DNA of 64,000 nt from Chloranthus sessilifolius (GCA_021018995.1 CM037588.1:80387765-80451764), one strand, 5' to 3'. Counted from the stretch's first letter, positions 1 through 11,736 are shown. The notes: generated from the sequence alone by a model not told the origin. Made by a program: numbers and translations.

Positions 1-306
1 AGAGTTCAGCCACTTCTTTGCACTTTCTTTAAGGGAAAATTGGAATAGCGTCAAACAAGTGACCTCTTCTGATAAGTTTTTAATCTTAGGAATTGCACAT
101 ATTTCTAGAAAACTCATTACATGCATATATGGATCCTCCTCACCAAACCCATAAAAGATAAAAAATAATTGAAGTACGATGGGTTTGATCTCAAAGGTTC
201 CATCGCCGGTCACAGGGGGTAGTTGAATACATGAGGGAGGTGTAAGTGGTGTCAATGCGTAATACTATCCCAATGGTTTAGACACAAATTGATCTTTCTC
301 TGCCAT
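1..306 (-). pseudogene. gag, N-terminal part, of an Athila/Tat-like LTR retrotransposon (runs off the left edge)
   Basis: Read on the minus strand from an ATG at 306-304, the frame gives a capsid-type gag protein. It contains the stretches PPSCIQLPPV, FEIKPIVLQL, EEDPYMHVMSFLEICAI and LFQFSLKESAKKWL. These match the retrotransposon gag family (PF03732-like) typical of plant Athila/Tat elements, as I recall that family. Gag would form the virus-like particle in the cytoplasm. One in-frame stop (TAG) falls at about codon 14, so the copy is not intact. The gene sits about 270 bp downstream, in element direction, of a primer-binding site and a 5' LTR, as expected for gag. The rest lies outside the window. 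Confidence 0.75.
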
Positions 307-576
307 AGTAAATGGAATTAGAACAGAGTGGGATGGCTAGAATGATTATTGTATCTGTTTATTTTCTTTTCAATTTCATATGATTTTTATTTTAGAAAGC
401 AGGGAGAGAAAAAAAATTTGAGCCTCTAGCTTCTCTTGTCAGAAGAAGTGTTGAAACCTGTGATTCGCTGCTCCGAATAAACCTGCAAAAGATAAAGAAG
501 TGATTAAAGAAAATTAAAAAGATAAAGACAAATATTAGTTTTCAAAACAAAAACAAAATAAAGAATAAAATTCGCT

Positions 577-594
577 TCCCCGGCAACAGTGGCA
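577..594 (-). promoter_or_regulatory. Primer-binding site (tRNA-Asp type) of the left Athila-like element
   Basis: The minus strand reads TGCCACTGTTGCCGGGGA. This closely resembles the complement of the plant tRNA-Asp 3' end (TGGCGCCGTTGCCGGGGA), the usual primer site of Athila/Tat elements. It lies 6 bp from the end of the LTR at 601. Two or three bases differ from the consensus. The stretch 307-576 is the untranslated leader before gag and shows no other feature. Confidence 0.75.
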
Positions 595-600
595 AAATTT

Positions 601-2043
601 TGTTCAAGCTTTTATCGTACTAAGTCTTAACCTATTGCAAGCGCACAAAGGAAATTATAGCACTAGTATACGATCGTTCCCACGAGGAAGGTGATTATTC
701 TGATGTAATTTCGTTTGTTTAAAAACTTGTATTTGTCTTTTAAAATCCTAAACCACTAGAAAAATATAAATAAAAGAATGATTAATTTAACCTAACATGG
801 AGAAAGTAAATCTAAATCCTCTTCCTTCCAGATTATGGTCGTCAATCACAATCCTTCTAATCTTGGATGTTTACAAAATAAAGAACCGTTACACCATATC
901 TCAGTCCTCTAGAATTTGAGCATCAATCAAAAGCTAGAATTCCTTACATAGATTTAAACTAATCAACAATCTTCCTAAAATTTGGGTGTCAATCAAACTC
1001 AAGAAAATTGAAGATGGAAAAGTAAAACCGTTACACAAATCTGCAAATTCTCAGTCTAAGATGTCAATTAAAATAACAAACTTTTAGATATTTACAAAGC
1101 ACTAAAATGCATGAAAATAAATCTAAACTAGAAAGCAATAAAAAGATCTTTCATCCCTTAGTTGCAGGCGTCAATTGCTTCTGAGAAATTACAGATACTC
1201 TACTCTAATCTTTTAGCTCCGATCACATGCGCCAATTGCTCTCGGGAAACCTTGGATATTTAAACTACTCTACTCTACTCTACTTTTGATCGAAAGAAAA
1301 TCCATCCTTAGTCGTCAATTGATGGTAAGAATTCCTTCGATAACTCTACTCCTAGGCCAAACCCTCTTATTTATAGATCATAAGGGGTGATTTACATTAT
1401 GCTAATTCTAATAAAATAAAACTTCAAAACAAAAGATTCCTAAAATAATTCTACTTCTAATCCTAGTTCTTCCTTACTCTGTGGATGGTAGATACGTGCA
1501 TGACTTTTCTCCTTTATTTTAGCAGCAGAGATCTTCTAAGTTCTTTTGCTAATCTTCTCCGATCTGTAAGTTGTCAGACTTCTAATCTAAGAGATCTTCT
1601 AATTCTGTGCATGAAGGTGTAGACTTCACGTGATCAGCAACATGAGCTTTATTTCGTATAGTCGTGTGTATGATTGTTCATCTTTCTATACGATTTCTGC
1701 TCTGTCGAATGTTCAAGATTTGACTTTCGTTTCTTTAAACATAGCTTCTTTCGTATGTTCGTGAATCACGATTTTTATTTCTTCTTTTTCGCTTGTTCAA
1801 GATATACGCTTGTTTGACATTTCCTTTTTCTTGGCTCATTGACTGGTCCTTCGTTTGAGTGGATCGTTTCTTCGCACGATCATAATTCTTGCTGTTTTTT
1901 GAGTTCATTTTGGCAAGATTAATATTTCAGCTCAAATATGCTCATTAATCTAAATATCTACACATAGCATCTCATTAGCAACAAACTAAGATCTAGCATT
2001 ATTAAGTTAATGGTGATAAAATAGTATATTCTGAGACTGATCA
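601..2043 (-). repeat. 5' LTR of the left Athila-like element (LTR family with four copies in this window)
   Basis: The LTR is 1443 bp, starting TGTTCAAG and ending ACTGATCA on the plus strand, so it has TG/CA termini. Three relatives occur in the window: 26392-27997, 46450-47890 and, in the opposite orientation, 49331-50787. All share the landmark CTATTGCAAGCGCACAA near one end and the terminal ACTGATCA. On the minus strand a TATA-like box (ATCTATAAATAAGAG) lies near 1365-1380. The adjacent primer site and gag to the left make this the 5' LTR. The flanking sequence to the right is LINE DNA, so the element inserted into that LINE. Confidence 0.85.
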
Positions 2044-3160
2044 CCTTACCGTCTAATTTCCACACTTTCCCAACCACCCACAACTCCCACCACAACCCAA
2101 CCTTCCAACTCCCTTTCCACCCAAATTCCACATAATCCTAACCGTCCAATTCCCACTTTGTCCCAACCATCCACAACCTCGATCCCAAACCAACCAACAA
2201 ACACCCTAGTTAATATAACCGCTCCCACACTTTCCCAACCGACCACAACCACCACCACATCCCAACCTTCCAATTCCCTTTCCACCCAAATCCCACATAA
2301 TCTTAATCATTCAATTCCTAATTTGTCCCAACCATCCACAATCTCCATCACAACCCAACCAAAAAACACCCTAGTTAATCTAACTGCAACCACACTTTCC
2401 CAACCATCCACAACCTCCACCACAAACTCCACCGCAATCCAAAATTCCAATTTCCTTTCCACCCAATTCAAACACTAGAATCTCAATGAAGATGAGGAGA
2501 TTTTAGTGTAGGACTCATCTAGCAAGGTGTCTGAACATGTTGAAGGGATGGCCACTACTCATCTTTCCCCATCGGCAGTGGTAACGGTGCAACCCCGCCT
2601 GGCATTATGAATCTTTATGCATGGCGCTACCATGGGCATGGGAACCTCGGATAGTTCAGGCCCTTCGCTTGGTCTTGGAGAAGGAAGATCCCAATGTCCT
2701 TTTTCTTAGCAAAATCCTTTCTTGTTCTAAGAAAATCGACTATCTAAAGGTCAAGTTGGGATTCTCATGCGGCATGTGGTTGACTGTAGATGAAGAATCA
2801 GGAGGTTTAGCGCTTCTCTGGAAGGAAGACGCTCTTGTCGATGTTTAATCATGGTCTCATTCCCATATTGATGCCACTGTTGGTGCTGACAAGGTGGTTC
2901 AAGGTGTCGCCTAATGGGGCTCTATGGAGAGCCCAAGTCTTCACAATGCAAAAGTACGTGGAACATCTTGCATAGTCTCCACACTAGCTATTCCAAACCA
3001 TGGCTAGTCGTCGGAGATTTCAATGAAATCCTGTTCCAACACGAAAAGAAGGGCATGAGGCTTTAGAATCATATTAAGATGAACAAATTTAGAAGGTGCC
3101 TTGATGACTGCAATTTAAAGGACTTGGGTTTCGTGGGTCCAAAGTTCACATGGAATAATG
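2044..3160 (+). pseudogene. L1-like LINE, upstream part: Pro/Thr-rich region and endonuclease domain
   Basis: A threonine/serine/proline-rich reading frame (2158-2478) is followed by a degenerate endonuclease/exonuclease/phosphatase domain of a plant L1-type ORF2. The ORF2 start appears to be the ATG at 2607, with a frameshift soon after. Recognisable pieces are RIVQALRLVLEKEDPNVLFL (2645-2705), SGGLALLWKEDA (about 2800-2835), PWLVVGDFNEIL (about 2998-3035, the catalytic GDFNE motif) and FVGPKFTWNN just before 3160. The endonuclease would nick target DNA for target-primed reverse transcription. Stops and frameshifts make it a pseudogene. The sequence is cut at 3160 by Tekay-1 and resumes at 15577 after the TAATG duplication. 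Confidence 0.85.
2061..2478 (+). repeat. In-frame tandem repeat, 165-bp unit, about 2.5 copies
   Basis: The landmark CACACTTTCC starts at 2061, 2226 and 2391, exactly 165 bp apart, so the unit encodes 55 residues and preserves frame. The sequence is rich in ACC/CCA/TCC codons (Thr, Pro, Ser) and repeats phrases such as SQPSTTSI and STQIPHN. It lies upstream of the endonuclease domain and may be a low-complexity linker or the ORF1 tail of the LINE. Confidence 0.8.
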
Positions 3161-5429
3161 TGTGACAGCCCAGATTTCCTAGTCGCGAAACCCAGACCAT
3201 AGGATTGACGCTAAGGCCGATCCCCGAACGGAACACTTAGCACATCCTCTCGCAAAGAGAAAACAAAGTGGAAACCATAGCTAAATAGACATATGCATCA
3301 TATGCAAAACTAAATCTCCAATTTTATATCTCAAAAGCTCAAAATAATGGTTCTAATTCCCATGTAAAAAACTTCTGGGCAAAAGAATCGAGAAGAACCA
3401 TAGGTGATAGTCGACCATCACCGAAACATGGTTCGCTAAAGAATAGTACACCTAACCCACTATATTCATATTCCTTACATCATCAAAAAACATCCAAAAA
3501 CCCTTACTCTAAACCATTCATCAAAGCCGGACCTACCCGTGCTTTGCACAAATAAAACAATCCTCTGGATAGGGCTTTGAGTCCTCCTCTAAAGGCATGT
3601 ACTCGGAGTCCTCCTTATCCCGGTCTTCCGGATTCTCACCTGTACCTGTGACATATAGTCAAGGATGATCTTTATCTAAGCTCAATAGGAAAACACAAAT
3701 AACATTCATATTCTTAACATCACACATATATCTTATGGCATGAACGAAATATTAATTTTTCTCACAATGATACACAATTTTAAAGATGACTGAATGAACA
3801 AAGCATTTTCTGAATTTGAAAGCTTAACACATGTTCTTCCACTACTTCACATAACAAGAAAGGAACTTAAAGTACTTCACTTAAATTATCCCTCGAGCAA
3901 GTATAGCATCGAGCCCCGATATAGTACCTACCATCATCGTTCTTATGAACCATTTACACATGGTGCGTAAGGTCCCAACAATGATGGACACTTGTGCCAA
4001 ATACGAGTTTATCGTTGGCTGGTAGGATTCATAAATTCACAAAGGTTGTATGGATATCCCGCCGTACCGGTCACGGATATCCCGTCGTGTCGGTCATGGA
4101 TATACCGCCATGTTGGCCGGGTATTCAGACGAAACTTTAAATCATAGTGCATAACTTATAGTTTATCATCGTGTGACATGGTAATTATAACTAAGTCTCT
4201 CAACACTTGAAACACACATTCTCACACACTTATTTCACATTCAAATGAATCTTGAAAGATTCCACATAAATAACACACTTAATTTATCATGGTTTTGGAA
4301 ACACACTAACATGCTTTTACATTCATAAAACTCACCGCGTTCTAAAACAAACATATCCTATCATAATTCACATGCTAATCATATCAAATGTACATGGTAT
4401 AGAGTTTTCCCTACCTCGGCTCACGATCAATCAATCCATACATAGCTCATTTTTACGAGTCCACATATACTCAAACATTAATCCTACATTGTCAATGCCC
4501 AAACATACTCTTAGAAACACATAAAAGGACATAAGACATCTATTCCTAAAGAATTCAGAACGAAAGGGACAATATAAGTACCCTGTACCTCGCGCAAGCG
4601 AGGTTTAAGTTCGCTCGTGCGAGCCAAAAATACATTCCTCTCACGACCGACTGAAATTTTGCTTGCTGCAGAATGTCACACGAGGCCTCGTGCGAGCGAG
4701 ACCTATTTCACTTAAGTCCTCGCGCGAGTGAGAAACAGAGCCTTACAAACCTATTTAAGCCTTTATAAGGTTTCTCGTGTGAGCAAGCTCTAAAGCTCGT
4801 GCGCGCGAGGAACAAAAATATTTCAGATCTGAGTTTCTCTTTAACTCGTTCGGCACCAAATCTCACCCATATTTATTACTCACTTCAACAACTATTAAAT
4901 GCACACTTTAAAACTTAATTTTAATATCTTACCCTAGTCACGACGATCCACTCGATAGATCGAATCGTTCCACTTGAAGGTTCAAAAAGGTTTCTAAAAC
5001 CCAAATCTGGCCACACCTAGCATTTCAATCACGTCGTAACCAGCACAATCGTATGACTCAACTCCCCACACCCACTTGCACAACTTTTACTATGATCTTT
5101 TGGATCTAACCACAAGGATTCAAACAATCCTTCTCTTTTCTCTTCAAGCCCTATTGCTCTCTCTAACTCACCAGCTTAAGCCACAAAAAAACTCACGTGT
5201 GAGACCCCCCCCCCCCCTAATCCTAGCAATTGAGTTGCTATCATGTTACACCCAAACACATGAGTTGTGTGTTGCCTTGTCCACAACTCACTCATGGTGT
5301 GAAACATACACAAAGTCAAGGTGTGTTATGTAGTGTGGGTTCCCTTGTGAACCACATACACCACATCCTTCACACATACATCGCCCGACTTACATGATTT
5401 ATCAAAAAAAAAAAATAGGGGTTCTTACA
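3161..5429 (-). repeat. 3' LTR of Tekay-1
   Basis: The 2269-bp LTR begins TGTGACAGCC and ends TTCTTACA on the plus strand. It is collinear with 13314-15571. A cluster of CTCGCGCGAGCGAG-like words occurs at about 4590-4810. The minus strand has a TATA-like box CCTTATAAAG at 4770-4761 within that cluster. A poly-C run at 5206-5217 is much shorter in the partner LTR. Confidence 0.92.
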
Positions 5430-5974
5430 TTCACCCCACCTTATGAAATTTTCGTCCTAAAAAATTACCGTAAGTCACACTTACTAATCCATACCCCTGA
5501 AAGTTAGAAAGTATATCCGCGTGTAAATGGTACCTGCCCAACAGTGGCAAACACCCATATAATACACCTGGAATTTCTTAGAATATATCCCACATTGACA
5601 TGGCACTTGCACCCGTATAACACAAAATATACCATAATCACGACACAGAATATGCTGAATGCACCTACATAAAAGAAACCGGTTTTGTACTCATACATCA
5701 CGCCACAACCATTTGAATTATGCATTCACACACGACCATTTGAAATATGGATTTACCATTCAAGTAGATCAACCAACTCCATATCCATTGCATAAAGCTA
5801 TCCATTCATAAAATGATAATAGTTACTATTTACCATAACTAAACCATTCGCAATTCATGGAACTATGTACATCAAAATAATCAGCGTCACAATCATGTCA
5901 CAATAGTTCAAAAGTGAATTCAAAATTACATAAGATGTTTATCTTTGCATTGCAAATTTATAATTTCCTCCCAA
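5430..5974. other. Tekay-1 3' non-coding region with polypurine tract
   Basis: Immediately inside the 3' LTR the minus strand reads AAGGTGGGGTGAA (5442-5430), a polypurine tract for plus-strand priming. Just upstream in element direction is GGACGAAAATTTCATAAGG, a motif repeated before the tracts of the other Tekay-like elements here. The rest shows no convincing reading frame. Confidence 0.8.
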
Positions 5975-7811
5975 AAAAGATTGTCCACAACAGCTATACT
6001 CGTCTTCCTCTGCATCGTACTCCTCATCCTCATCCTCCTCCTCGGAACTGGAGTCCTCATCATGGGTTAAAAAATCGTCCGATACTGATACATATCATCC
6101 GATACATATCGGTTTTGGACTTGGGCAGTCCGATACAAAGGCATTGTATCGTACCCCCTTAAAAACAATATACTTATCATCTGATACAGGCAATGTATCG
6201 CCCGTATTGGACAATACGGACGATACATTGAAATTATCGGACGATAATTTCAATGTATCGTCCGATAATATGTATATATATATTTTTCCGATTGTCTACA
6301 CAATCGATGGTGATTGTCTACACAGTCGATATTGATTGTGTAGACAATTGGAAAATAAAAATAAATTTTTTTTTTCGATTGTCTACACAATTGATATCGA
6401 CTGTGTAGAATTGTCTACACAATCGATGGCGATTGTCTACACAGTCAATATTGATTGTGTAGACAATCGGAAAAAAATAAAATTCAATGTATCAAACCGA
6501 TACATTCAATGTATCACCGATACATTGAATGTATCGGCCGATACCTGATACGTATCGTCCTGGAGGTTAGGACGATATGTATCGGTTTACTGATATTTTG
6601 ATCCTTGGTCCTCATCATCGGGCTCATCCTCTGCATCCTCACAATCGCCCTCCTCCTCCTCAGTAGCCGCAGCTGAGCTAGAAGCACTAAAAATCGTAGC
6701 CCACAAGGTCTCGATGCGCTACTGGTAAGTCTGAGGGTAGGCGTGGATCATCAAATCAAGGCGAACTGCCTCCTGAAAATGCTAATGGAGTCGTAACTCA
6801 CGGCCCTATAGTAGGATTTCATGAAGCATGTCATCGTGACCACTAAGCACATGCTCGGATGAAGATGGTGTTGTAGGCTGAGTGGGCTGGTGTGGTTGTG
6901 CTGCCTGCTGCATGAACTGGCTGTCTTGTTTCTTTTTGACATTTGTCCTTAGGCTTTTAAGGTTTTTGTTTAAGTCGATGGTATGGCAAGCCTCGATGTT
7001 ATCAGAGAGGACTAGTTCCTAGGCTTGGATTTCAAATCCGTCTTTTCCATCACGTAATTTAAAAAGCTGGGAGATAAGTCTCGCATAAGGTAGTCGATTT
7101 ATGGGTTTAGGAATAGCATCGGGTTTGTTCCTCTTGAGGGCATCGAGAATAGCTTTTTGAACAAGGATAGGGGCATTGAACCACCTATCGTGATATGCCG
7201 TATAAAGTGCTTGTAAGAACGTGTCCTGACGTTCTTGTTCGTGGCCCAGAGGATATAAATTTTTCCTAAAGATTATATCTAGGGCACACATGGGATTTGG
7301 TAGCTGAGCCTGTGTGATGGATTTCCCCGAGGCAGTCACCTCGCAGGCGACCCTTAGCCGTAATTTCCTCAAATTTCACATCTTGAAGGAACGGGGGTTT
7401 GGAAAGCCCATCCTCAATGTAATCAAGTGGATAGCCCATCACATGGGAAATGTCCCTAGCATCAAAACTCATCTCCCTCCCATTAATCTCACAAATTAAA
7501 TTGGTTTGGGTGGCATTTGTCTTAAGGGTTTGATAAAATAATCTTACCAATCGCGGGTAGTATAGAGCATGAAACGGCTGCAATAGGGGTTTCAATTGAT
7601 TCACAATTAAGTAATCCAACGTCCATTGGGTGGACGATGGATCCTCAAAGAAACTCTTGTGGACTATCCATTCTGGCTTGAAAACCTTGTCTTTCCACCA
7701 TTCGGCGGGTTGAGTCAAAGGGTTTGGCATAGGAGCCCCCTTCTTTTGCAAACTTGGCAGATGTACCGCCTGTTGTTTCTTTGGCCTCGGGTTTGGTGAC
7801 TTATCGGCCAT
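5975..7811 (-). pseudogene. Additional ORF in Tekay-1: putative plant transposon protein with acidic tail, broken
   Basis: From the ATG at 7811-7809 (MADKSPNPRPKKQQ) the minus strand encodes a basic N-terminus. A globular region follows with LYYPRLVRLFYQTL, EINGREMSFDARDISHVMG and, after a frameshift near 7320-7370, YPLGHEQERQDTFLQALYTA and LPYARLISQLFKL. This layout resembles what I recall as the 'putative plant transposon protein' family (PF20167-like), found in additional ORFs of plant retroelements; its function is unknown. The C-terminus is a Gln/Pro/Ser-rich linker and a long Glu/Asp tail (EEEDEDEEYDAEEDEYS, about 5990-6050). That tail is split by a 544-bp MITE-like insertion at 6064-6607. 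The gene lies in sense with gag-pol between the chromodomain and the 3' LTR and has its own TATA-like box at 8011-8020. One frameshift, several stops and the insertion make it a pseudogene. Confidence 0.7.
6064..6607. mobile_element. MITE-like insertion built of GATACATATCG-type inverted repeats
   Basis: The insertion is flanked by an 11-bp direct repeat GTCCTCATCAT (6053-6063 and 6608-6618). The flanks are themselves acidic-codon repeats, so the duplication length is uncertain. The ends are imperfect inverted repeats (GGTTAAAAAATC against GGATCAAAATATC on the other strand) followed on both sides by GATACATATC. The interior is dense in palindromic words, CAATGTATCGxCCGATA and GATTGTCTACACAATCGA, each repeated several times. 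It encodes nothing convincing. Duplication length and end sequence suggest a Mutator-like non-autonomous element, but this is inference. Confidence 0.6.
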
Positions 7812-8010
7812 TCTAGGTTTTAAAAAAAATAGAATTAAATTGGAGTTGAACATTTAGGGGATTACCTTTTTGTGCGATGAAATCAGACCGAATCGTGAAG
7901 AAAATCCCCAAATCACGCGTATGGTGAGCTACCTCCACAAAAATCCTCAAAACCCTAGCTCTCCCCCTTTCAGTCTTCACGCGAAATGACCATGAAAAGG
8001 GTTTAAACCC

Positions 8011-8160
8011 CTTATATAGTCTGTCCCTCGCACAAGCAAGCACTGTAGCTCGTGTGCGCGATCCACAGACAGCAATGGAGGTCAAAGTCCTTTGTATTTT
8101 ATACCTTCTGAGAAGCTTGCGCGAGTGAGCTATAAGTTGTCGTGCGAGTGAGGCACAGAT
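8011..8160 (-). promoter_or_regulatory. Second, internal promoter-like region of Tekay-1, upstream of the additional ORF
   Basis: On the minus strand ACTATATAAG (8020-8011) lies about 200 bp before the additional ORF's ATG, followed by a leader with GGGGGAGAGCTAGGG. Upstream are two clusters of the CTCGCGCGAG-type word (8030-8060 and 8110-8155). The order GCGCACACGAGCT, GCTTGCT, CGAG, then TATA parallels the LTR (GCGCACGAGCT, GCTTGCT, CGAG, then CCTTATAAAG at 4810-4761). The region therefore looks like a diverged copy of the LTR promoter. Its function is inferred. Confidence 0.5.
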
Positions 8161-8334
8161 ATAGCTCTTGAAGTTGTACTGTTCCATTTTTCTGTTTCTT
8201 TTACCTTTAGCTCCTAATTTTACCCAAGTACCAATGCAATCAATTGATGAAATCTACGGTCCATTTCAACAATGGCACTCATATACCCATCGAAAATTCT
8301 AATATGTGTACAACAAAATAAAATGTTACATTAA

Positions 8335-11300
8335 ACTCATACAATCACTCAAAATGTAGACAACATAGACGAGACTCATATAAACAAATTCGGATAGGCT
8401 TCATGCACATCCGAGTCATGTTCCCACGTGGCCTCTTATCGAGTATGGTTCTGCCACAACACTAGTACCAATGGGATATTCTTAGTGCGTAGCACTTGTT
8501 CCTTGCGATCTAGAATTTACACTGGATCTTCTTTGACAATCAAGTCTTTGTAAACTTCGATCTGTGGCGCATCAAGTATGTGGGTCGGGTCCCTTACATA
8601 CTTTCATAGCATGGAGACATGAAACACATTGTGTACTCTATCAAGTTGTGGGGGTAAAGCGACCCTATATGCAACTTTTCCTACTCTCCCTAAGACTTTG
8701 AAAGGTCTAATGTAACGTGGACTTAGCTTCCCATGCTTTCCGAAGCACATTACACCTTTCATCGATGAAATCTTTACAAATACATGATATCCAACTTAAA
8801 ACTCGGCGCTGGTTCTTTTGACATCGACATAACTCTTCTGTCGACTCAGAGCCACCTTAATCCTTTCCTGAATCATTTGAACAGTTTCTGCATTTTCCTT
8901 TAACACGCTCGGACCCAATATAAACTTTTTGCCGGTTTCTACCCAATTGATCGGAGATCTACATCTCTATTTATATAGCACTTCATATGAAGCCATCCCA
9001 GTGCTCTACTGAAAACTGTTATTATACGCGAACTCAATCAATTGTAAATGCTGATCCCATGATCCCTGAAGGTCGATCAGACAGGCTCTAAGCATATCTT
9101 CAATGATTTGATTGACTATCTAGGTTTGACCATCGGTCTGCGAATGGAACACCGAATTGAAATCTAACCTCATGCCCATGCCTTCTTGGAATCTTTGCCA
9201 AAACATTGAGGTATATAACGGGTCACGATCCAAAACAGTGGTCATTGGAATACCATGTAATCGAACAATCTCCTTCATATACAGCTCTACCAATTTGTTT
9301 GTCATGTATGTGGTGTTGTAGGGTAGGAAATGTGCTGATTTTGTTAGGCGATCTACAACTACCCAAATAGCATTATGACATTTCGCTGTCCTTGGTAACC
9401 CCATAATGAAATCCATGGTGATTGATTCCCATTTCCACTCAGGTATTGGTAGAGGCTGTAATAACCCTGCTGGGTGTATATGATCTACTTTTACTTGCTG
9501 ACACACCAAGCATTTAGAACATACTTGGCGATAGCTCTTTCTCAAGTCCTGGTACACCTTGGTACCACCAGGATGTATAGCATACTTGGACTTATGAGTT
9601 TCGTCTAAAATAGTTTGCCGGAGATCGGCATCAATCGGTATGCATAGGCATCCTCTGAATAGTAATGATACATCTTTAATAGAAAAGTCTCCTCTATTGT
9701 CATCTGTGACACCTTGCCTTATCTTCACAAGTTCTGCATCTTTCATTTGAAGTTCATAGATACGGTAAAAAATTACTGGTATGATTGTGATGTTAGCCAA
9801 CAATGCACCTGAAACTTTGACCTCAATATTCTTATCATACGAGGAAAGGTCTTCCAACAATTTCCACCGACGAAGTCCCGTAACGAGACTAGCTAACTGA
9901 GTCGTGTTCTTTCGACTCAATACATTTGCAACAACATTTACTTTACTTGGGTGATACTGAATAGAGCAATCGTAGTCTTTGAGAAATTCAATCCATCTCT
10001 GTTGCCTCATATTCAAATCTTTCTGCATAAACAAGTACTTGAGGCTTTTATGGTCTGTGAAGATCTCAAAGGTTTCATCGTATAAATAGTGTCTCCATAT
10101 CTTTAATGAAAAGATCATCGCGGCTAACTCTAGATCATGCATTGGATAGTTTTTCTCATGATCTTTCAACTGTCTCGATCCGTAAATGATGACCTTTTTA
10201 TTTTGATTGAGCACATAACCCAACCCACTATACGAAGCATCACTATAAACAACAAATCCCCTATTGCCTTATGGAATAGCTAACACTGGTGCTGAGGTAA
10301 GCTGTTTCTTAAGTTCTCGAAAACTCTCTCCACATTCACTGATCCACTCAAATTTAACATCTTTTCTTGTAAGTCACGTGAGTGGTCCTGAAATCTTAGA
10401 GAATCCCTCTATAAATCTTTGGTAATACCGAGCCAGATTGAGAAAACTGTGAATCTCAGTCACTGTCTTTGGCTGTTCCCAGTATACTACTGCCTCAATC
10501 TTGGTTGGATCAACTGTCACACCTGCTTCTGAGACTATGTGGCTTAAAAAGCTCACTCGCTCTAACCAAAACTCACACTTAATAAGTTTAGCATATAACT
10601 GATGCTCACGTAGCGTCTGTAGTGCAATACGTAAGTGTTGCTCGTGTACTCCCTTAGATTTTGAATAAATGAGAATGTCGTCCACGAACACAACTATGCA
10701 CGTATCAAGATGTGGTTTAAACACCTTGTTCATAAGATCCATAAATGAAGCTGGTGCATTCGTCAGGTCAAAAGGCATCACTAGAAACTCGTAGTCCCCA
10801 TATCTAGTTCAAAGCATCTTCGACTTTCACTCTCAACTGATGATTCTCCGATCTCAAGTCAATCTTTGTAAAGAACTTTGCCCATTGTAACTGATCAAAG
10901 AGATCATCGATCTTAGGCAAAGGATATTTGTTCTTTATCATCAGCTTATCAATTGACGATAGTCAATGCAGTCTCATCGACCCGTCCTTCTTCTTGACAA
11001 ACAAAACCGATGCTCCTGCTCCCCAAGGAGACACACTAGGTCTTATGAAGCCTTTATCTAATAACTCTTGTAACTGCTCCTTCAACTCTTTCAACTTAAC
11101 AAGAGCCATTCGGTAAGGTGCTTTAGATACTGGCTCTATGCCTAGAGCTAAGTCGATCGCGAATTCAATCTCTCGATCCAGTGGTAACTGTTCATCCGGA
11201 AACACGTTTGCAAACTCGCAAGCAATCAGAATATCGGTGATGACATTATTCACTTCCCGTTTCCCTTGCAAAAATGTTAGGCATCCACTGCATCCATTCC

Positions 11301-11736
11301 TCATCATTCGCTCAGCTCGTACCACGGAAATGATTGGTATAGACTTACCCTTGTCACCAAAAAATTGGAAAGACTTCTGTTGTGGTGGGCTAAAGGTAAC
11401 GATTTTCCATAGGCAATCAATACTTGCATGATAAGAGGATAGCCAATTCATGCCAAAGAGTACATCAAATCCTTGCATGTTCAACAGAATGAGATCCGTC
11501 ATCGTCTTGTGATCCTCAACTCGCACGATAATAGATCTGCAACACGTGTCCGTAGTCACTAAACTTCCCATAGGAACTGACATGTCTAGAATAAACTCCA
11601 ACACTTCGGGAACGACCTTCAATCTTCTCGTAAATTTCAAAGTCAGAAATGAGTGGGTAGACCCTGGGTCTATCAGAACTCGTGTTTCACAACAATCACC
11701 GTCATTTTCTTTATACAACGGTAAGGCACCTGACAT
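8335..11736 (-). pseudogene. Tekay-1 pol: protease, reverse transcriptase, RNase H, integrase, chromodomain
   Basis: Domains on the minus strand, in order, are as follows. Aspartic protease: LIDPGSTHSF, about 11680. Reverse transcriptase: LIRPSVSPWG-like stretch near 11030, then FVDD polymerase box near 10690. RNase [12 protein letters not shown] near 10045. Integrase: zinc-finger region near 9540-9600, then TMDFIMGLP and [10 protein letters not shown]. Chromodomain tail: [21 protein letters not shown] (split by later stops) ending in EATWEHD near 8430. The integrase zinc finger has lost residues between LRKSY and RQVCSKC. The third catalytic residue of the integrase DD35E triad, expected after TDGQT, is a TAG stop (9122-9120). 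Further stops and frameshifts occur. A chromodomain tail after integrase is the hallmark of chromoviruses. Confidence 0.9.

Noticed and set aside
7813..7865. A leader intron (GT...AG) just before the additional ORF of Tekay-1
   Set aside because: The interval is only 53 bp, shorter than normal plant introns, and the splice-site context is weak.
8030..8187. A CRISPR-like array from the repeated CTCGCGCGAG words
   Set aside because: The words are degenerate with irregular spacing, lie in plant LTR elements, and have no cas genes; they are better described as LTR promoter words.
11138..11431. Plus-strand ORFs across Tekay-1 pol (for example 10928-11116, 11138-11431, 11546-11755)
   Set aside because: They are antisense shadows of the minus-strand protease and reverse transcriptase; the products resemble nothing and the opposite strand has clear domains.
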